NCBI GenBank assembly: GCA_964355675.1
Contig: CAYHEC010000005.1
Coordinates: 1-64,000 of the forward strand
Origin: CAMBDS01 sp964355675
GTDB lineage: Bacteria; Electryoneota; AABM5-125-24; Hatepunaeales; Hatepunaeaceae
Length of the DNA stretch: 64,000 nucleotides
Reading direction: 5' to 3'
Shown: positions 35,736-43,048 of the stretch, piece after piece
How the letters are laid out: each line of letters starts with the position of its first letter
How positions within the stretch are numbered: position 1 is the stretch's first letter
The notes under the pieces: generated by a model
What the model was told of the DNA's origin: nothing
Seen by the model: only the letters and a program-made list of their open reading frames with translations
Databases searched by the model: none
Program-made: the position numbers and the translations under genes

Positions 35736-36188
35736 TTAAGCCAATGAAAGCGGTGGGCTTGGGTCAGGTTCAGCGTAATCAAAGGAAGCAGCAAAATCTT
35801 TTTTGTAGGTTTCTTTGACTTTCTGTAGGTCGGGTGTCTTTGGATAGCGCTTCGAAGTAACAATCCAACATTTCTTTTTCAATCCGGCTACCAATCTTGC
35901 TACAACATCATGTCTCATTGTTTCTTTGAGTTGTTCGTGACCGTGTCCGATGTTGGTTTTGTGCTTAAATTCAAAAAAATGAGAACTTGAATAACCTTTG
36001 CAAACCAATAGGTAATCGCAACGATTCCCACGATCCCCGTCTTTGATCGCACAGTGATCTATCTTAATTTTCTCGATTTTGTGCTCAGCAGGATTCAGAA
36101 GCCTGATGCTGACACCTTCATCCTCAAGAACAAATGATATATCTTTCGTGAACTCACTGCATTCCTTGGGGAAGTTCTTTGATTTCAA
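35736..36188 (-). CDS. Putative PD-(D/E)XK-fold nuclease partner of the AAA ATPase
   Basis: The protein has 150 residues. No family is recognised with certainty. The segment RCDYLLVCKGY followed by HFFEFKHKT gives an Asp, a short gap and an E-x-K triad in beta strands, which fits the core of PD-(D/E)XK nucleases. HEQLKET behind it may be the following helix. The ATG overlaps the stop of the ATPase gene by 4 nt (ATGA), so the two are translated together. A nuclease effector controlled by the ATPase is an inference from this pairing. It could also be a non-catalytic member of the fold. Confidence 0.6.
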   Translation of the reverse strand: MKSKNFPKECSEFTKDISFVLEDEGVSIRLLNPAEHKIEKIKIDHCAIKDGDRGNRCDYLLVCKGYSSSHFFEFKHKTNIGHGHEQLKETMRHDVVARLVAGLKKKCWIVTSKRYPKTPDLQKVKETYKKDFAASFDYAEPDPSPPLSLA

Positions 36189-37456
36189 TGACCATACTCC
36201 AAATCGAGGAGTTCGTCAAATTGTTGAGCAATCGATTCAGAGGCGGTGTCAATCTCGCTGGCTCCGATCATACCTGTTTCGGAATCAATAATGGAGCGGC
36301 AGGTTCCGTTCTCAAAGATATAAGCCGCTACATTGTCAGGATCAAGCCATAGTTCTTTAGGAACTATCTTTTTCAGAGCCTCCTCGTCAGTTGACTCATG
36401 TTTCGCCAAGTGACCGGCTTTCATAAGGTTATTGAAGGAAGTTAGGATGTAAGGGGAATGGGTGGTGATGACGAAATGTGCGCGTTTTTCTGTCTTGTTA
36501 AACAACTTTGATAACAAACGAACGACTTTATTTTGAGTCGTTGGAAAGATATGAATTTCTGGTTCCTCAAGATATACTCCATGATTCGATTCAAATCTTG
36601 TAAATGCTTCAATCATAACAAGTGGTGCTAACATCAATAGCAGATTTTGTTGTCCAGACGAAGTAAAAAGTAAGTCCACAGTTCGTCCGTCAAAATGTCT
36701 TATTGCATCTTCGCTATTTATATCTATCAAAGTGCCTTTCATCAACTCCATAATTTCATCTTGAATAGCTAAATCAATATATTGAACTTCTTCTTCATCT
36801 GGGGATTTAAAACTTTTTAGTAAACTTTCATACTTGGCACCGAATTCGACTAACGAAGGATCAATGCCAATATTTTCTCGCATAAGTGTGAAAATAGCTT
36901 TCCCGATCTGTGGGAAAATAGTTCGGGATGATGCGATGTAGTCCTGAAATGAAAAGTGGTTAAATTGATTGTGATTTGAGATAAATTCAGTAATCAGGCG
37001 ATCTTTTTCGAAATATTGTTGAATTCCAGTTATATCTAAATTTCCTTTTCTGGCGTCTGACTTTTGTTCAATTTTATTTACTGCCCCTTGAAATTGACTC
37101 CATACATCAATGAAATCGTTCGGAATCGAGAAAGATCTGCCAGTTTTGGATGTTCTAAACCTAAATGTTAGCTTGTCGTCTGCTTGAAATGTTATTGAGT
37201 AATTGTCACCTTCAGTAAATTTTAGTGGAAAGAACTTTGTAAATCTTGATTGTATCTCTGGAATGCCGTAGGATTTGTTTTGATTTTTCAAGATTGCTTC
37301 AAACCCATTTTCAAAAATACCTCTAAACAAATACACCAATTTCGCCGCCACGCTTTTCCCAGTAGCGTGTTCACCGATAAAGATGTTAATTGGCTTCAAG
37401 TCGATCTCAGCGTGCTTGATCCCGGCGAAGTTGTCTATTATCAGCCGTTCTGCCAT
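36185..37456 (-). CDS. AAA/OLD-type ATPase (AAA_15/AAA_21-like), putative defence protein
   Basis: The protein has 423 residues. ABC-type ATPase motifs are in order: IDNFAGIKHAEIDL at the N-terminus, Walker A GEHATGKS near residues 28-35, signature region SSGQQNLLLMLAPL near 270, Walker B GVYLEEPEIHIFP near 300, and the His-loop VITTHSPYIL. No TOPRIM domain follows, unlike OLD or GajA. The ATG has AAAGGA upstream. The gene is followed by, and overlaps, the putative PD-(D/E)XK gene. ATPase-plus-nuclease pairs of this layout occur in anti-phage systems such as Septu, Gabija and PARIS, but the second gene here matches none of them. A defence role is inferred. Confidence 0.8.
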   Translation of the reverse strand: MAERLIIDNFAGIKHAEIDLKPINIFIGEHATGKSVAAKLVYLFRGIFENGFEAILKNQNKSYGIPEIQSRFTKFFPLKFTEGDNYSITFQADDKLTFRFRTSKTGRSFSIPNDFIDVWSQFQGAVNKIEQKSDARKGNLDITGIQQYFEKDRLITEFISNHNQFNHFSFQDYIASSRTIFPQIGKAIFTLMRENIGIDPSLVEFGAKYESLLKSFKSPDEEEVQYIDLAIQDEIMELMKGTLIDINSEDAIRHFDGRTVDLLFTSSGQQNLLLMLAPLVMIEAFTRFESNHGVYLEEPEIHIFPTTQNKVVRLLSKLFNKTEKRAHFVITTHSPYILTSFNNLMKAGHLAKHESTDEEALKKIVPKELWLDPDNVAAYIFENGTCRSIIDSETGMIGASEIDTASESIAQQFDELLDLEYGH

Positions 37457-37735
37457 TTTCCTTGTTCCTTTGATTTGAAGCGGGTGTTGCCCGCATGGTC
37501 GATTAACCTTAGAATATAAGATTCGTCATCGACTATTGCAAGAAATCGAAGCGAATGTTGGACTACCGACCGCGGCAGGGTCGGCAGTGGATTGGTTTGC
37601 GGGCGGAAAACTGTCCGCCCTACTGCCCAAAAAAGACCGGCGGGACGCCGATCCTACGCGAGTCGGGTTGATTGTCAAACATGGAGAGTCGGGCTTGGAA
37701 GCCCGATCTACGCGCTCCGAATTCCTAATTCCCTT
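37457..37735. repeat. Intergenic palindromes between the ATPase and ETF-QO genes
   Basis: Palindromes GGGCGGAAAACTGTCCGCCC at 37601-37620 and TCGGGCTTGGAAGCCCGA at 37689-37706, and fragments of the GATCCTACGCG type seen near RAYT-2. Apparent frames here lack features of real genes. Confidence 0.6.
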
Positions 37736-39586
37736 TCACATTCCCGCATACCTTGGTCCCCCGCCGCCTTCCGGCGGAACCCAAGTGATGATGCCGTAAG
37801 GATCGGCGATGTCGCACGTCTTGCAATGGACGCAGTTGGAGGCGGAGATTTGCAGGCGGAGGCGGGGAACTATATGCGCTTCCGCCGACGCCCTGCCGTC
37901 GGCGGTTTGTTCTGTTTCCGTCACCCGCGGGGGGGTGACGGAAGAATCAATATGTTCCCCTTCCGTCGCTCGCGGGAGAGCGACGGAAGAATCAATATGT
38001 TCCCCTTCCGTCGCTCGCGGGGGGGTGACGGAAGAATCAAGCGGAACCATCTCATATACTTGCGCCGGGCAGAACTTCGTGCAGGGATTGCCATACTCAA
38101 TGACGCAACGAGTTGCGCAAATGTTTGTATCGGTAACGTGCAAGTGAGCAGGCTGGTTTTCCTCGTGCTTGGTTCCCGAGGCAAAGACATCGGTAAGTTT
38201 GTCAAATGTCAGTTCACCATTGAACTTGGAGGGCGTCAGTTCACCTTCGGCGTCGATATCGACCTTGTGTGCCATGTGGATGTGATCCTCCTTAGACCAT
38301 ATCCTATCAGTGAATCCTCTCCCCCCTGTCACCACTTGTGCTCCGGTATTGATCATCCCCCATAGCAAACCCTTCTCGTAAGGCTGGTGGAAGTTGCGCA
38401 CTCCATGGAGTTCGTTGTAAGCCCAGCTCTGCCGGTAGCGGTCGTCGTAACCTTTCAATGTTGCCATGGAGTAATCTCCCTTGGAGAGTGCCTCGAACGC
38501 TGTTTCCGCCGCCATGATGCCCGACTTGATGCCGAGGTGAATGCCCTTCAGTCTCATCGAGTTAAGAAATCCCCCCGACTCCCCCACCAGCATCAACCCG
38601 TCACTGTAAAGCTGTGGCATCGCCCAGAAACCACCCTCAGAGATCGTCTTCGCGCCATATTTAGTCATCTTGCCGCCATTGAGCAGTGCGGCGACGGAGG
38701 GATGTTGCTTGAACATTTGGAAATAGCCATGCGGGTCATTGCGCGAATCGCGGGCGTTGAGCGCTGTCACGAGACCTATCGAAAGCAGTTTGTCTGAGAA
38801 GGCGTAAATCCAGCTTCCGCCAAACGTCCCCCAACCGTGCGGGTAACCGAGCGAGTGGATGACTGTTCCGGCTTTGATGCGCCCCTTGGGGATCTCCCAG
38901 ATTTCCTTGACGCCGGTGACGTAGCTCTGAGGGTTACGCCCATCGTCGAGCTGTAGTTGCGGGACGACGACCTTGGTCAACGATCCGCGAGGCCCTTCAC
39001 CGAGCACGGTGATCTTGGAGCGTAGTTCGTAGCCGGGCTCGAAGCTACCCTTTTGCGTGCCGTTCTTGTCGATACCTTTGTCATCGGTGATGACGCCTTG
39101 GAATTTGCCGTCGTCGATGATCGGGGAGGCTCCTGCCGTGCCTGTCATGATCTGGATGCCTTTGTCTTCAGCGATTTTGCCGAGCCACTTGGTGAGACTG
39201 CTAAGCGCCACTAACGGGTAGCCGTGGTTGTGCATCGATGGAGGAGCATAGGGGACTTTGAAGCGACTGGTTTTGGTCAGCAGATAGAGGCTGTCGTCGA
39301 TAACAACCGGCCCGAGAGGCGGGTTCATGCTTCGCCAGTCGGGAAGGAGTTCGTCAAGGCCTTTGGGATCCATTACTGCGCCCGAGAGGATATGGTCGCC
39401 AACTTCGGCGGACTTTTCGATGACCATCATCATGAAGTCGGGCGAGGCGGCGGCGCCTTTCAGTTCGCCTCGTTTACGGGCGGCTTCGATCAGGTCGGTG
39501 AGGTGGATGGCAAAGGCGAGTCCAGCGGGACCGGCTCCGACGACGAGGACGTCGAGGTCCATTTGTTCGCGTGTGATTGGGGGCAT
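37736..39586 (-). CDS. Electron transfer flavoprotein:quinone oxidoreductase (ETF-QO)
   Basis: The protein has 616 residues. It moves electrons from reduced ETF, carrying FAD and a 4Fe-4S cluster, to the quinone pool at the membrane. The N-terminus has the FAD motif VLVVGAGPAGLAFA. Typical ETF-QO segments follow: EKSAEVGDHILSGAV, HSLGYPHGWGTFGGSWIY and LVGESGGFLNSMRLKGIHLG. The cluster domain has CTKFCPAQVYE and CVHCKTCDI, ending WVPPEGGGGPRYAGM. Between these two Cys groups lies an insertion of about 50 residues made of three 15-residue repeats (DSSVTPPRATEGEHI) and a TADGRASAEAH segment, all encoded by palindromes. All four Cys ligands remain. ATG at 39586 is used; MDLDVLVV eight codons in is an alternative start. 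Confidence 0.93.
   Translation of the reverse strand: MPPITREQMDLDVLVVGAGPAGLAFAIHLTDLIEAARKRGELKGAAASPDFMMMVIEKSAEVGDHILSGAVMDPKGLDELLPDWRSMNPPLGPVVIDDSLYLLTKTSRFKVPYAPPSMHNHGYPLVALSSLTKWLGKIAEDKGIQIMTGTAGASPIIDDGKFQGVITDDKGIDKNGTQKGSFEPGYELRSKITVLGEGPRGSLTKVVVPQLQLDDGRNPQSYVTGVKEIWEIPKGRIKAGTVIHSLGYPHGWGTFGGSWIYAFSDKLLSIGLVTALNARDSRNDPHGYFQMFKQHPSVAALLNGGKMTKYGAKTISEGGFWAMPQLYSDGLMLVGESGGFLNSMRLKGIHLGIKSGIMAAETAFEALSKGDYSMATLKGYDDRYRQSWAYNELHGVRNFHQPYEKGLLWGMINTGAQVVTGGRGFTDRIWSKEDHIHMAHKVDIDAEGELTPSKFNGELTFDKLTDVFASGTKHEENQPAHLHVTDTNICATRCVIEYGNPCTKFCPAQVYEMVPLDSSVTPPRATEGEHIDSSVALPRATEGEHIDSSVTPPRVTETEQTADGRASAEAHIVPRLRLQISASNCVHCKTCDIADPYGIITWVPPEGGGGPRYAGM
37882..38033 (-). repeat. Palindromes inserted in frame in the ETF-QO gene (three 45-bp tandem copies plus one)
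   Basis: TTCCGTCACC/GGTGACGGAA-type palindromes lie at 37916-37943, 37961-37988 and 38006-38033, exactly 45 bp apart and joined by GAAGAATCAATATGTTCCCC. A different palindrome, CCGCCGACG-N6-CGTCGGCGG, lies 10 bp away at 37882-37905. The second copy carries matched changes on both arms (GTCGCT/AGCGAC), so base pairing is preserved. Confidence 0.9.
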
Positions 39587-39590
39587 GGGA

Positions 39591-39661
39591 ATTTAAGATT
39601 TATGATTTAAGATTTCAGATTTCAGATTGATATGGTCAATGGTCAATGGTCAATGGTCAAT
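39591..39661. repeat. Heptamer arrays GATTTAA and GGTCAAT
   Basis: About five units of GATTTAA/GATTTCA at 39591-39629, then four units of GGTCAAT at 39634-39661, upstream of the ETF-QO start. Confidence 0.85.
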
Positions 39662-39703
39662 TTGAAGTTATTTGCGATTGTAACGAACGGGCTGAAGGCG
39701 TGT

Positions 39704-39728
39704 CATTCCCGCGAAGGCGGGAATCCAG
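39704..39728. repeat. CATTCCCGC..GCGGGAATCCAG dispersed palindrome
   Basis: CATTCCCGC-GAAG-GCGGGAATCCAG. Copies or variants lie at 50129-50148 (inside a signal peptide), 50698-50717, 51332-51351, 59069-59088 and 63298-63317. Similar repeats are common in many bacterial genomes. Confidence 0.8.
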
Positions 39729-39781
39729 ACGTGAATTATGTTTGGTAAGCTACTGTCACATGGCTTACTTCCTCATTCGTG

Positions 39782-40309
39782 CTACATGTGCCGGATGGTG
39801 GCTGGATGCAAAACTTCGTTAAATCTCTTGCTCACAGTCTCTCGGAACTCATCTCCAAACTCATTTAACGTGGGATTACTTGCATCCCAAAAACTATAGA
39901 ATTCGCCTTTTCCATAGTATTGTTCGAGAACACTGAAATAGGAGAGCCAATCATTTTTGGATATCAATCCATCCTGATAAAAATCAAAAGCCTCCTCAAC
40001 GAAACAAAGTAATCGATTTAGATAAATTTTCGTTCGTGGGTCGGACTCTAGGTTAATTGCGGCTAATTTAACCATTTCATCCCACTCTTCCATAGAGGTA
40101 CTCAGTTTATCAAGTCTTTCATTGAGTCGAGATATCAGAGTGGCTCGTTGGACACGCTGATTCAAATCCGCATCTTTTTGTGACTGATCATAAGAAGCTT
40201 TTGATTGTTGAAAAGCTCTATATGCGAAATAACCCGCAACCGCTGCTGCAATTGCAGCTATCCATGTTCCAATTGCTCCGAAGGCGTTCCAGTTAATGCA
40301 ACAAAACAT
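39782..40309 (-). CDS. Membrane-anchored protein of unknown function
   Basis: The protein has 175 residues and is not recognised. Residues of about 8-32 (FGAIGTWIAAIAAAVAGYFAYRAF) form one membrane segment. A long charged helix follows (QSQKDADLNQRVQRATLISRLNERLDKL), then a helical domain with WDEMVKLAAINLES and FVEEAFDFYQDGLIS. The ATG overlaps the stop of the preceding antitoxin gene as TAATG, with GGAGG just upstream. It ends the def-hicB-hicA-antitoxin operon. A role as the last component of a toxin-antitoxin-like module is possible but not shown. Confidence 0.7.
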   Translation of the reverse strand: MFCCINWNAFGAIGTWIAAIAAAVAGYFAYRAFQQSKASYDQSQKDADLNQRVQRATLISRLNERLDKLSTSMEEWDEMVKLAAINLESDPRTKIYLNRLLCFVEEAFDFYQDGLISKNDWLSYFSVLEQYYGKGEFYSFWDASNPTLNEFGDEFRETVSKRFNEVLHPATIRHM

Positions 40310-40527
40310 TACTTATCCTCCTTTCGGTCGGATTCATCCCATCCCATTTCCTTTTCAACCTCTTCAAGTGACTTTGTACGACCTTCTTCATATTCCTTCC
40401 GTGCCATTCGGATGTCGTAAAGAACAGCTTCATCCTGCAAGACTTCGACGGTCTCCTTGAGAGTCTCGTATTCCTCAAGTGAGATGATGACCATCGGCTT
40501 CTCAGATTCGACCGTAATTTTAGTCAT
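40309..40527 (-). CDS. Phd/YefM-like antitoxin
   Basis: The protein has 72 residues. The N-terminus MTKITVESEKPMVIISLEEYETLKETVEVL matches the DNA-binding half of Phd/YefM antitoxins or related AbrB-fold small proteins. The C-terminal half is acidic (RKEYEEGRTKSLEEVEKEMGWDE), as in toxin-binding tails. ATG at 40527 with GGAAAGG upstream is chosen over a TTG 15 nt earlier. It follows hicA directly; no RelE or Doc toxin is next to it, and the next gene encodes the membrane protein. Confidence 0.72.
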   Translation of the reverse strand: MTKITVESEKPMVIISLEEYETLKETVEVLQDEAVLYDIRMARKEYEEGRTKSLEEVEKEMGWDESDRKEDK

Positions 40528-40538
40528 TTCCCTTTCCT

Positions 40539-40736
40539 TCAATTTCGATGAAGTTTCTCATCATTTCCTAAGCGCTTAATTATTCGCTTGGCGAAATGAT
40601 CGTCAATCTCTTGATGCCTCGGGATGGGTTGAGATGCACCGGTATTAAGGTTCTGATACCAATCGTGATTGCCGCCGTGCCGGATCAGACGACAACCGAA
40701 CGCTTCTATCAACCTAATCAAATCACCCCTTTTCAT
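40539..40736 (-). CDS. hicA: HicA-family mRNA interferase toxin
   Basis: The protein has 65 residues. It has the HicA layout: LIRLIEAFGCRLIRHGGNHDWYQN, with the catalytic His in GGNHDWY in place of the usual GSH, then SQPIPRHQEIDDHFAKRIIKRLG. HicA toxins cleave mRNA and are blocked by HicB. The ATG overlaps the hicB stop by 4 nt (ATGA). Confidence 0.82.
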   Translation of the reverse strand: MKRGDLIRLIEAFGCRLIRHGGNHDWYQNLNTGASQPIPRHQEIDDHFAKRIIKRLGNDEKLHRN

Positions 40737-40924
40737 TCCAGCACCAAGACAGATCGATGTCTAACAAAAGGAATTAGATCCAAATTAATATCCGTAAGAA
40801 TATCTCTCAGATTTTCCTTCAGCTCGTCAAGCGTCTCGCCCTGTGTCCAATAGTCCGGGTAGTCTTCCATCCACCCGACAAAGTACTTATCGCCCTTGTA
40901 GTAGGTAAATTCAAGTTCTTGCAT
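40733..40924 (-). CDS. hicB: HicB-family antitoxin
   Basis: The protein has 63 residues. It has the partial RNase H-like HicB fold: LEFTYYKGDKYFVGWMEDYPDYWTQGETLDELKENLRDILTDI. There is no C-terminal DNA-binding domain, so it probably binds only the toxin. Its ATG overlaps the stop of def (TAATG), making it part of the def operon. Confidence 0.8.
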   Translation of the reverse strand: MQELEFTYYKGDKYFVGWMEDYPDYWTQGETLDELKENLRDILTDINLDLIPFVRHRSVLVLE

Positions 40925-41490
40925 TATTTCTCCTTTTCCTTCAAACTTTCATCCGGGTGTTCCGGATCGAAGGGCTTCACGACGCCAGTCAGGATGTCTT
41001 GCAAGCCGGGCTTCAGTTCCTTACGCACATCAGCGGTGACGCGGTCGATGAACAGCACACCGTGCAGGTGGTCGAGTTCGTGCTGGAAGACTCGTGCCGG
41101 CATACCGACCAGAGTTTCCTCGACGGTTTCGCCTTGCAGATTCTGGTAGCGCACCATAACCTTGTCGGGACGAGTTACGTCGGCATAGACTTTGGGGACT
41201 GATAGACAGCCTTCCTGCTTCGAGACATTGTTGCCGGCTTTTTCGACGATTTCGGGGTTAATGTAGGCGACGGCTTCAGGGTTGTCAACACCTTCATAGA
41301 CTGCCCAGTCGATGAGGAACAACTGCCGAGACACGCCTACCTGTGGAGCGGCAAGCCCCAGTCCAGACGCGGCGCGCATGGTCTCGGTCATGTTGGCGGC
41401 GAGGGTGCGCACCTCGTTATCGACGGGGTCAATGCGGGTGGATTGCTTGCGAAGAAGCGGATCGCCGTAGGGTGTGATTTTCAGGAGCAT
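40924..41490 (-). CDS. def: Peptide deformylase
   Basis: The protein has 188 residues. This cytoplasmic metalloenzyme removes the formyl group from the N-terminal Met of new proteins. All three motifs are present: GLGLAAPQVG, EGCLSVP and QHELDHLHG, with the Cys and two His metal ligands and the catalytic Glu. ATG at 41490 is preferred; a GTG two codons earlier is possible. It leads an operon of five tightly overlapping genes with hicB, hicA, a Phd-like antitoxin and a membrane protein, an unusual setting for a core gene. Confidence 0.95.
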   Translation of the reverse strand: MLLKITPYGDPLLRKQSTRIDPVDNEVRTLAANMTETMRAASGLGLAAPQVGVSRQLFLIDWAVYEGVDNPEAVAYINPEIVEKAGNNVSKQEGCLSVPKVYADVTRPDKVMVRYQNLQGETVEETLVGMPARVFQHELDHLHGVLFIDRVTADVRKELKPGLQDILTGVVKPFDPEHPDESLKEKEK

Positions 41491-41505
41491 GGGCACCCGG
41501 GTCCA

Positions 41506-41573
41506 AACACGAAGGGACGAAGGGACGAAAATTTAGAAAATATATTACTTCGTTTCTTCGTCTCTTCGTGGTT
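41506..41573. repeat. Inverted repeat of the CACGAAGGGACGAAG type, copy 1
   Basis: AACACGAAGGGACGAAGGGA at 41506 is inverted as TCTTCGTCTCTTCGTGGTT, ending at 41573. It lies between nuoI and def. A second copy lies at 46951-47036. Confidence 0.75.
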
Positions 41574-41595
41574 AATTAAGCAGTTGTGCACTCTT

Positions 41596-42180
41596 TCAGG
41601 CCGCATCGGGGATCTGCTTCTTTTCTTCGGACTCCTCGAAGCGGAATTCCTCCCACGGGCGTTTTTTATCGACGCCCATAAGGAATTCCTTGGTGAAGAT
41701 GATGTCGCGGGTGTAGCCGGAGATGTTGAAGTCGTGGACGTCCATGCGGATGGCGTCAACCGGGCAGGCTTCGGCGCAGAGTCCGCAGTAGCAACAGCGG
41801 AGGATGTCGATATCAAACCGCTCGGGGAATTTCTCGACGTGCGGGTCGGGCGATTCGCCGGGGGTGATATGGATGCAGTCGCACGGGCAGATCGTCTCGC
41901 ACAACATGCAGGCGGTGCAGCGCATCGCGCCGTTCTGCTTGACGGTCAGGCGGTGACGGCCTCGCCAGCGAATGTCGATCGGGCGGATGACTTCGGGGTA
42001 CTGGTAGGTCGCCGAGGCGACTGCGCCATTCTGTTTGGCGCCGAAGATCCGCGCGATGTGAAATGCCAAATTGCGCCAGAAGTGGCGGTTGGTGATCCAG
42101 AGGCCCTTGATGACCTCAATCCAGTAGATCTGCTCCGCGACGCCGGGGTCGAATGAGACGGTGGTGATTTTTTTGTTCAT
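41596..42180 (-). CDS. nuoI: NADH-quinone oxidoreductase subunit I
   Basis: The protein has 194 residues. It is the ferredoxin-like subunit of complex I that carries clusters N6a and N6b and passes electrons toward the quinone. Two 4Fe-4S motifs are intact: CTACMLCETICPCDC and CCYCGLCAEACPVDA. The N-terminus WIEVIKGLWITNRHF is the usual amphipathic part. It is the last nuo gene in the window; nuoJ does not follow. RAYT-2 and its palindromes lie directly upstream, and no ribosome site is visible, so expression may have been affected. Confidence 0.94.
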   Translation of the reverse strand: MNKKITTVSFDPGVAEQIYWIEVIKGLWITNRHFWRNLAFHIARIFGAKQNGAVASATYQYPEVIRPIDIRWRGRHRLTVKQNGAMRCTACMLCETICPCDCIHITPGESPDPHVEKFPERFDIDILRCCYCGLCAEACPVDAIRMDVHDFNISGYTRDIIFTKEFLMGVDKKRPWEEFRFEESEEKKQIPDAA

Positions 42181-42211
42181 TGTATGTGTTAAGGTGTTGT
42201 TGTTGCGTGTT

Positions 42212-42292
42212 CGCGTAGGTTAACCGTCCCGGTTGACATCGCGTAGTTAACCGTCCCGGTTGACAGACAAGCGAGACGCTTATCCTACGCGT
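42212..42292. repeat. Left palindrome block of RAYT-2
   Basis: GTTAACCGTCCCGGTTGAC occurs at 42219-42237 and 42246-42264, followed by GACAAGCGAGACGCTTATCC from 42266. The same blocks occur inverted at 42745-42850. The block overlaps the stop codon of the RAYT-2 gene. Confidence 0.9.
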
Positions 42293-42749
42293 CAAAGACC
42301 GACCAAACCCATTGATAATTTGAAATTCCCGACCATTTTCTCATTGGATTTGTTGTAATGTAACCAAGCTTCTCATTCAAATCTATTTCATTTCGAATTA
42401 AATGGTCATAAGATTCATGCTGCCAAACTGAGCCGGATCGGTGACATACCTTTATCAATTCGTGTGCTGTAAAGGATTTCCATGAATGCAGAATTTTCGC
42501 CAATTTCCATTCACCAATAGGACGAAGCAACACATGTACGTGATCGTCCATGACCACAAGAGCAAGCAACTCGTAGCGTGATCCATCGAAGAAACGCAAA
42601 GCTGACACTATAATATCCTTCACTGCATCGGTTAGGCTCTTCTGTTCTCGAAATAGCCGCCATGTAATGAAGTATGTGCCTCCATCAAGATTGAAGTGAG
42701 GTAAGTGTCTTTGCTTAATAGTGAGATCAGTCATTTTGATCCTTGTCAA
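42285..42749 (-). CDS. REP-associated tyrosine transposase (RAYT-2)
   Basis: The protein has 154 residues. Y1-transposase features are RHLPHFNLDGGTYFITWRL at the N-terminus, the HxH metal site in VVMDDHVHVLLRP, the WKSFTAHELIKVCHRSGSVWQHESYDHLIRN segment, and LGYITTNPMRK with the probable catalytic Tyr. This is a different subfamily from RAYT-1 (only motifs are shared). It is bracketed by inverted copies of its own palindrome set, so the gene plus flanks looks like a unit. It lies between nuoI and the HicB gene, inside the broken nuo cluster. Motifs are intact. Confidence 0.88.
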   Translation of the reverse strand: MTRIKMTDLTIKQRHLPHFNLDGGTYFITWRLFREQKSLTDAVKDIIVSALRFFDGSRYELLALVVMDDHVHVLLRPIGEWKLAKILHSWKSFTAHELIKVCHRSGSVWQHESYDHLIRNEIDLNEKLGYITTNPMRKWSGISNYQWVWSVFDA

Positions 42750-42850
42750 CCGAGACGGTTAACCTACGCGATGTCAACCAAGACGGTTAACCTAAATGAT
42801 ATCCACAATAATCGCACACGCCTCTCGTAGGATAAGCGTCTCACTTGTCA
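42745..42850. repeat. Right palindrome block of RAYT-2
   Basis: GTCAACCGAGACGGTTAAC at 42745-42763, GTCAACCAAGACGGTTAAC at 42773-42791, and GTAGGATAAGCGTCTCACTT near 42827-42846. These are the inverse of the left block at 42212-42292. Confidence 0.9.
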
Positions 42851-42853
42851 CCC

Positions 42854-43048
42854 TTATTTCGTCTCTGCTTGCCACGCTTCTGGAATTGAAGGTTTGAATC
42901 TTCCCGATTCCATCGGAGCGACAATCTTTGTAATCTTATGGCTCCTAGCGTCATTGATCCTCAGGAAGGCTACGTACATCGCAATCAGAGCGATCAGGCC
43001 TTCCCCAATGATGTGCCACTTGGTGTGGTGGCGAGCAAATTGGATCAT
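42854..43048 (-). CDS. Small protein with one hydrophobic segment, coupled to hicB
   Basis: The protein has 64 residues, starting MIQFARHHTKWHIIGEGL, then IALIAMYVAFLRI, then a basic tail. It is not recognised as HicA. Its ATG overlaps the stop of the hicB gene (TAATG), the position where a toxin would be expected. It could be a membrane-active toxin partner or a degraded HicA frame. A real gene is likely from the overlap alone, but the evidence is thin. Confidence 0.45.
   Translation of the reverse strand: MIQFARHHTKWHIIGEGLIALIAMYVAFLRINDARSHKITKIVAPMESGRFKPSIPEAWQAETK

Noticed and set aside
35198..35863. 221-codon minus-strand frame over the GH57 3' end and the intergenic repeats
   Set aside because: Its Ser/Pro/Arg-rich product is antisense to GH57 and partly made of GTCACA repeats; it also overlaps the PD-(D/E)XK gene.
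37882..38033. Possible CRISPR array (regular 45-bp period)
   Set aside because: The unit is a coding palindrome with a conserved linker, not repeats with unique spacers, and no cas genes are present.
39704..39728. Rho-independent terminator upstream of ETF-QO
   Set aside because: The hairpin has no U tract and belongs to a dispersed palindrome family that also occurs in coding DNA.
41443..42156. 237-codon plus-strand frame
   Set aside because: Antisense to nuoI, which has two intact 4Fe-4S motifs.
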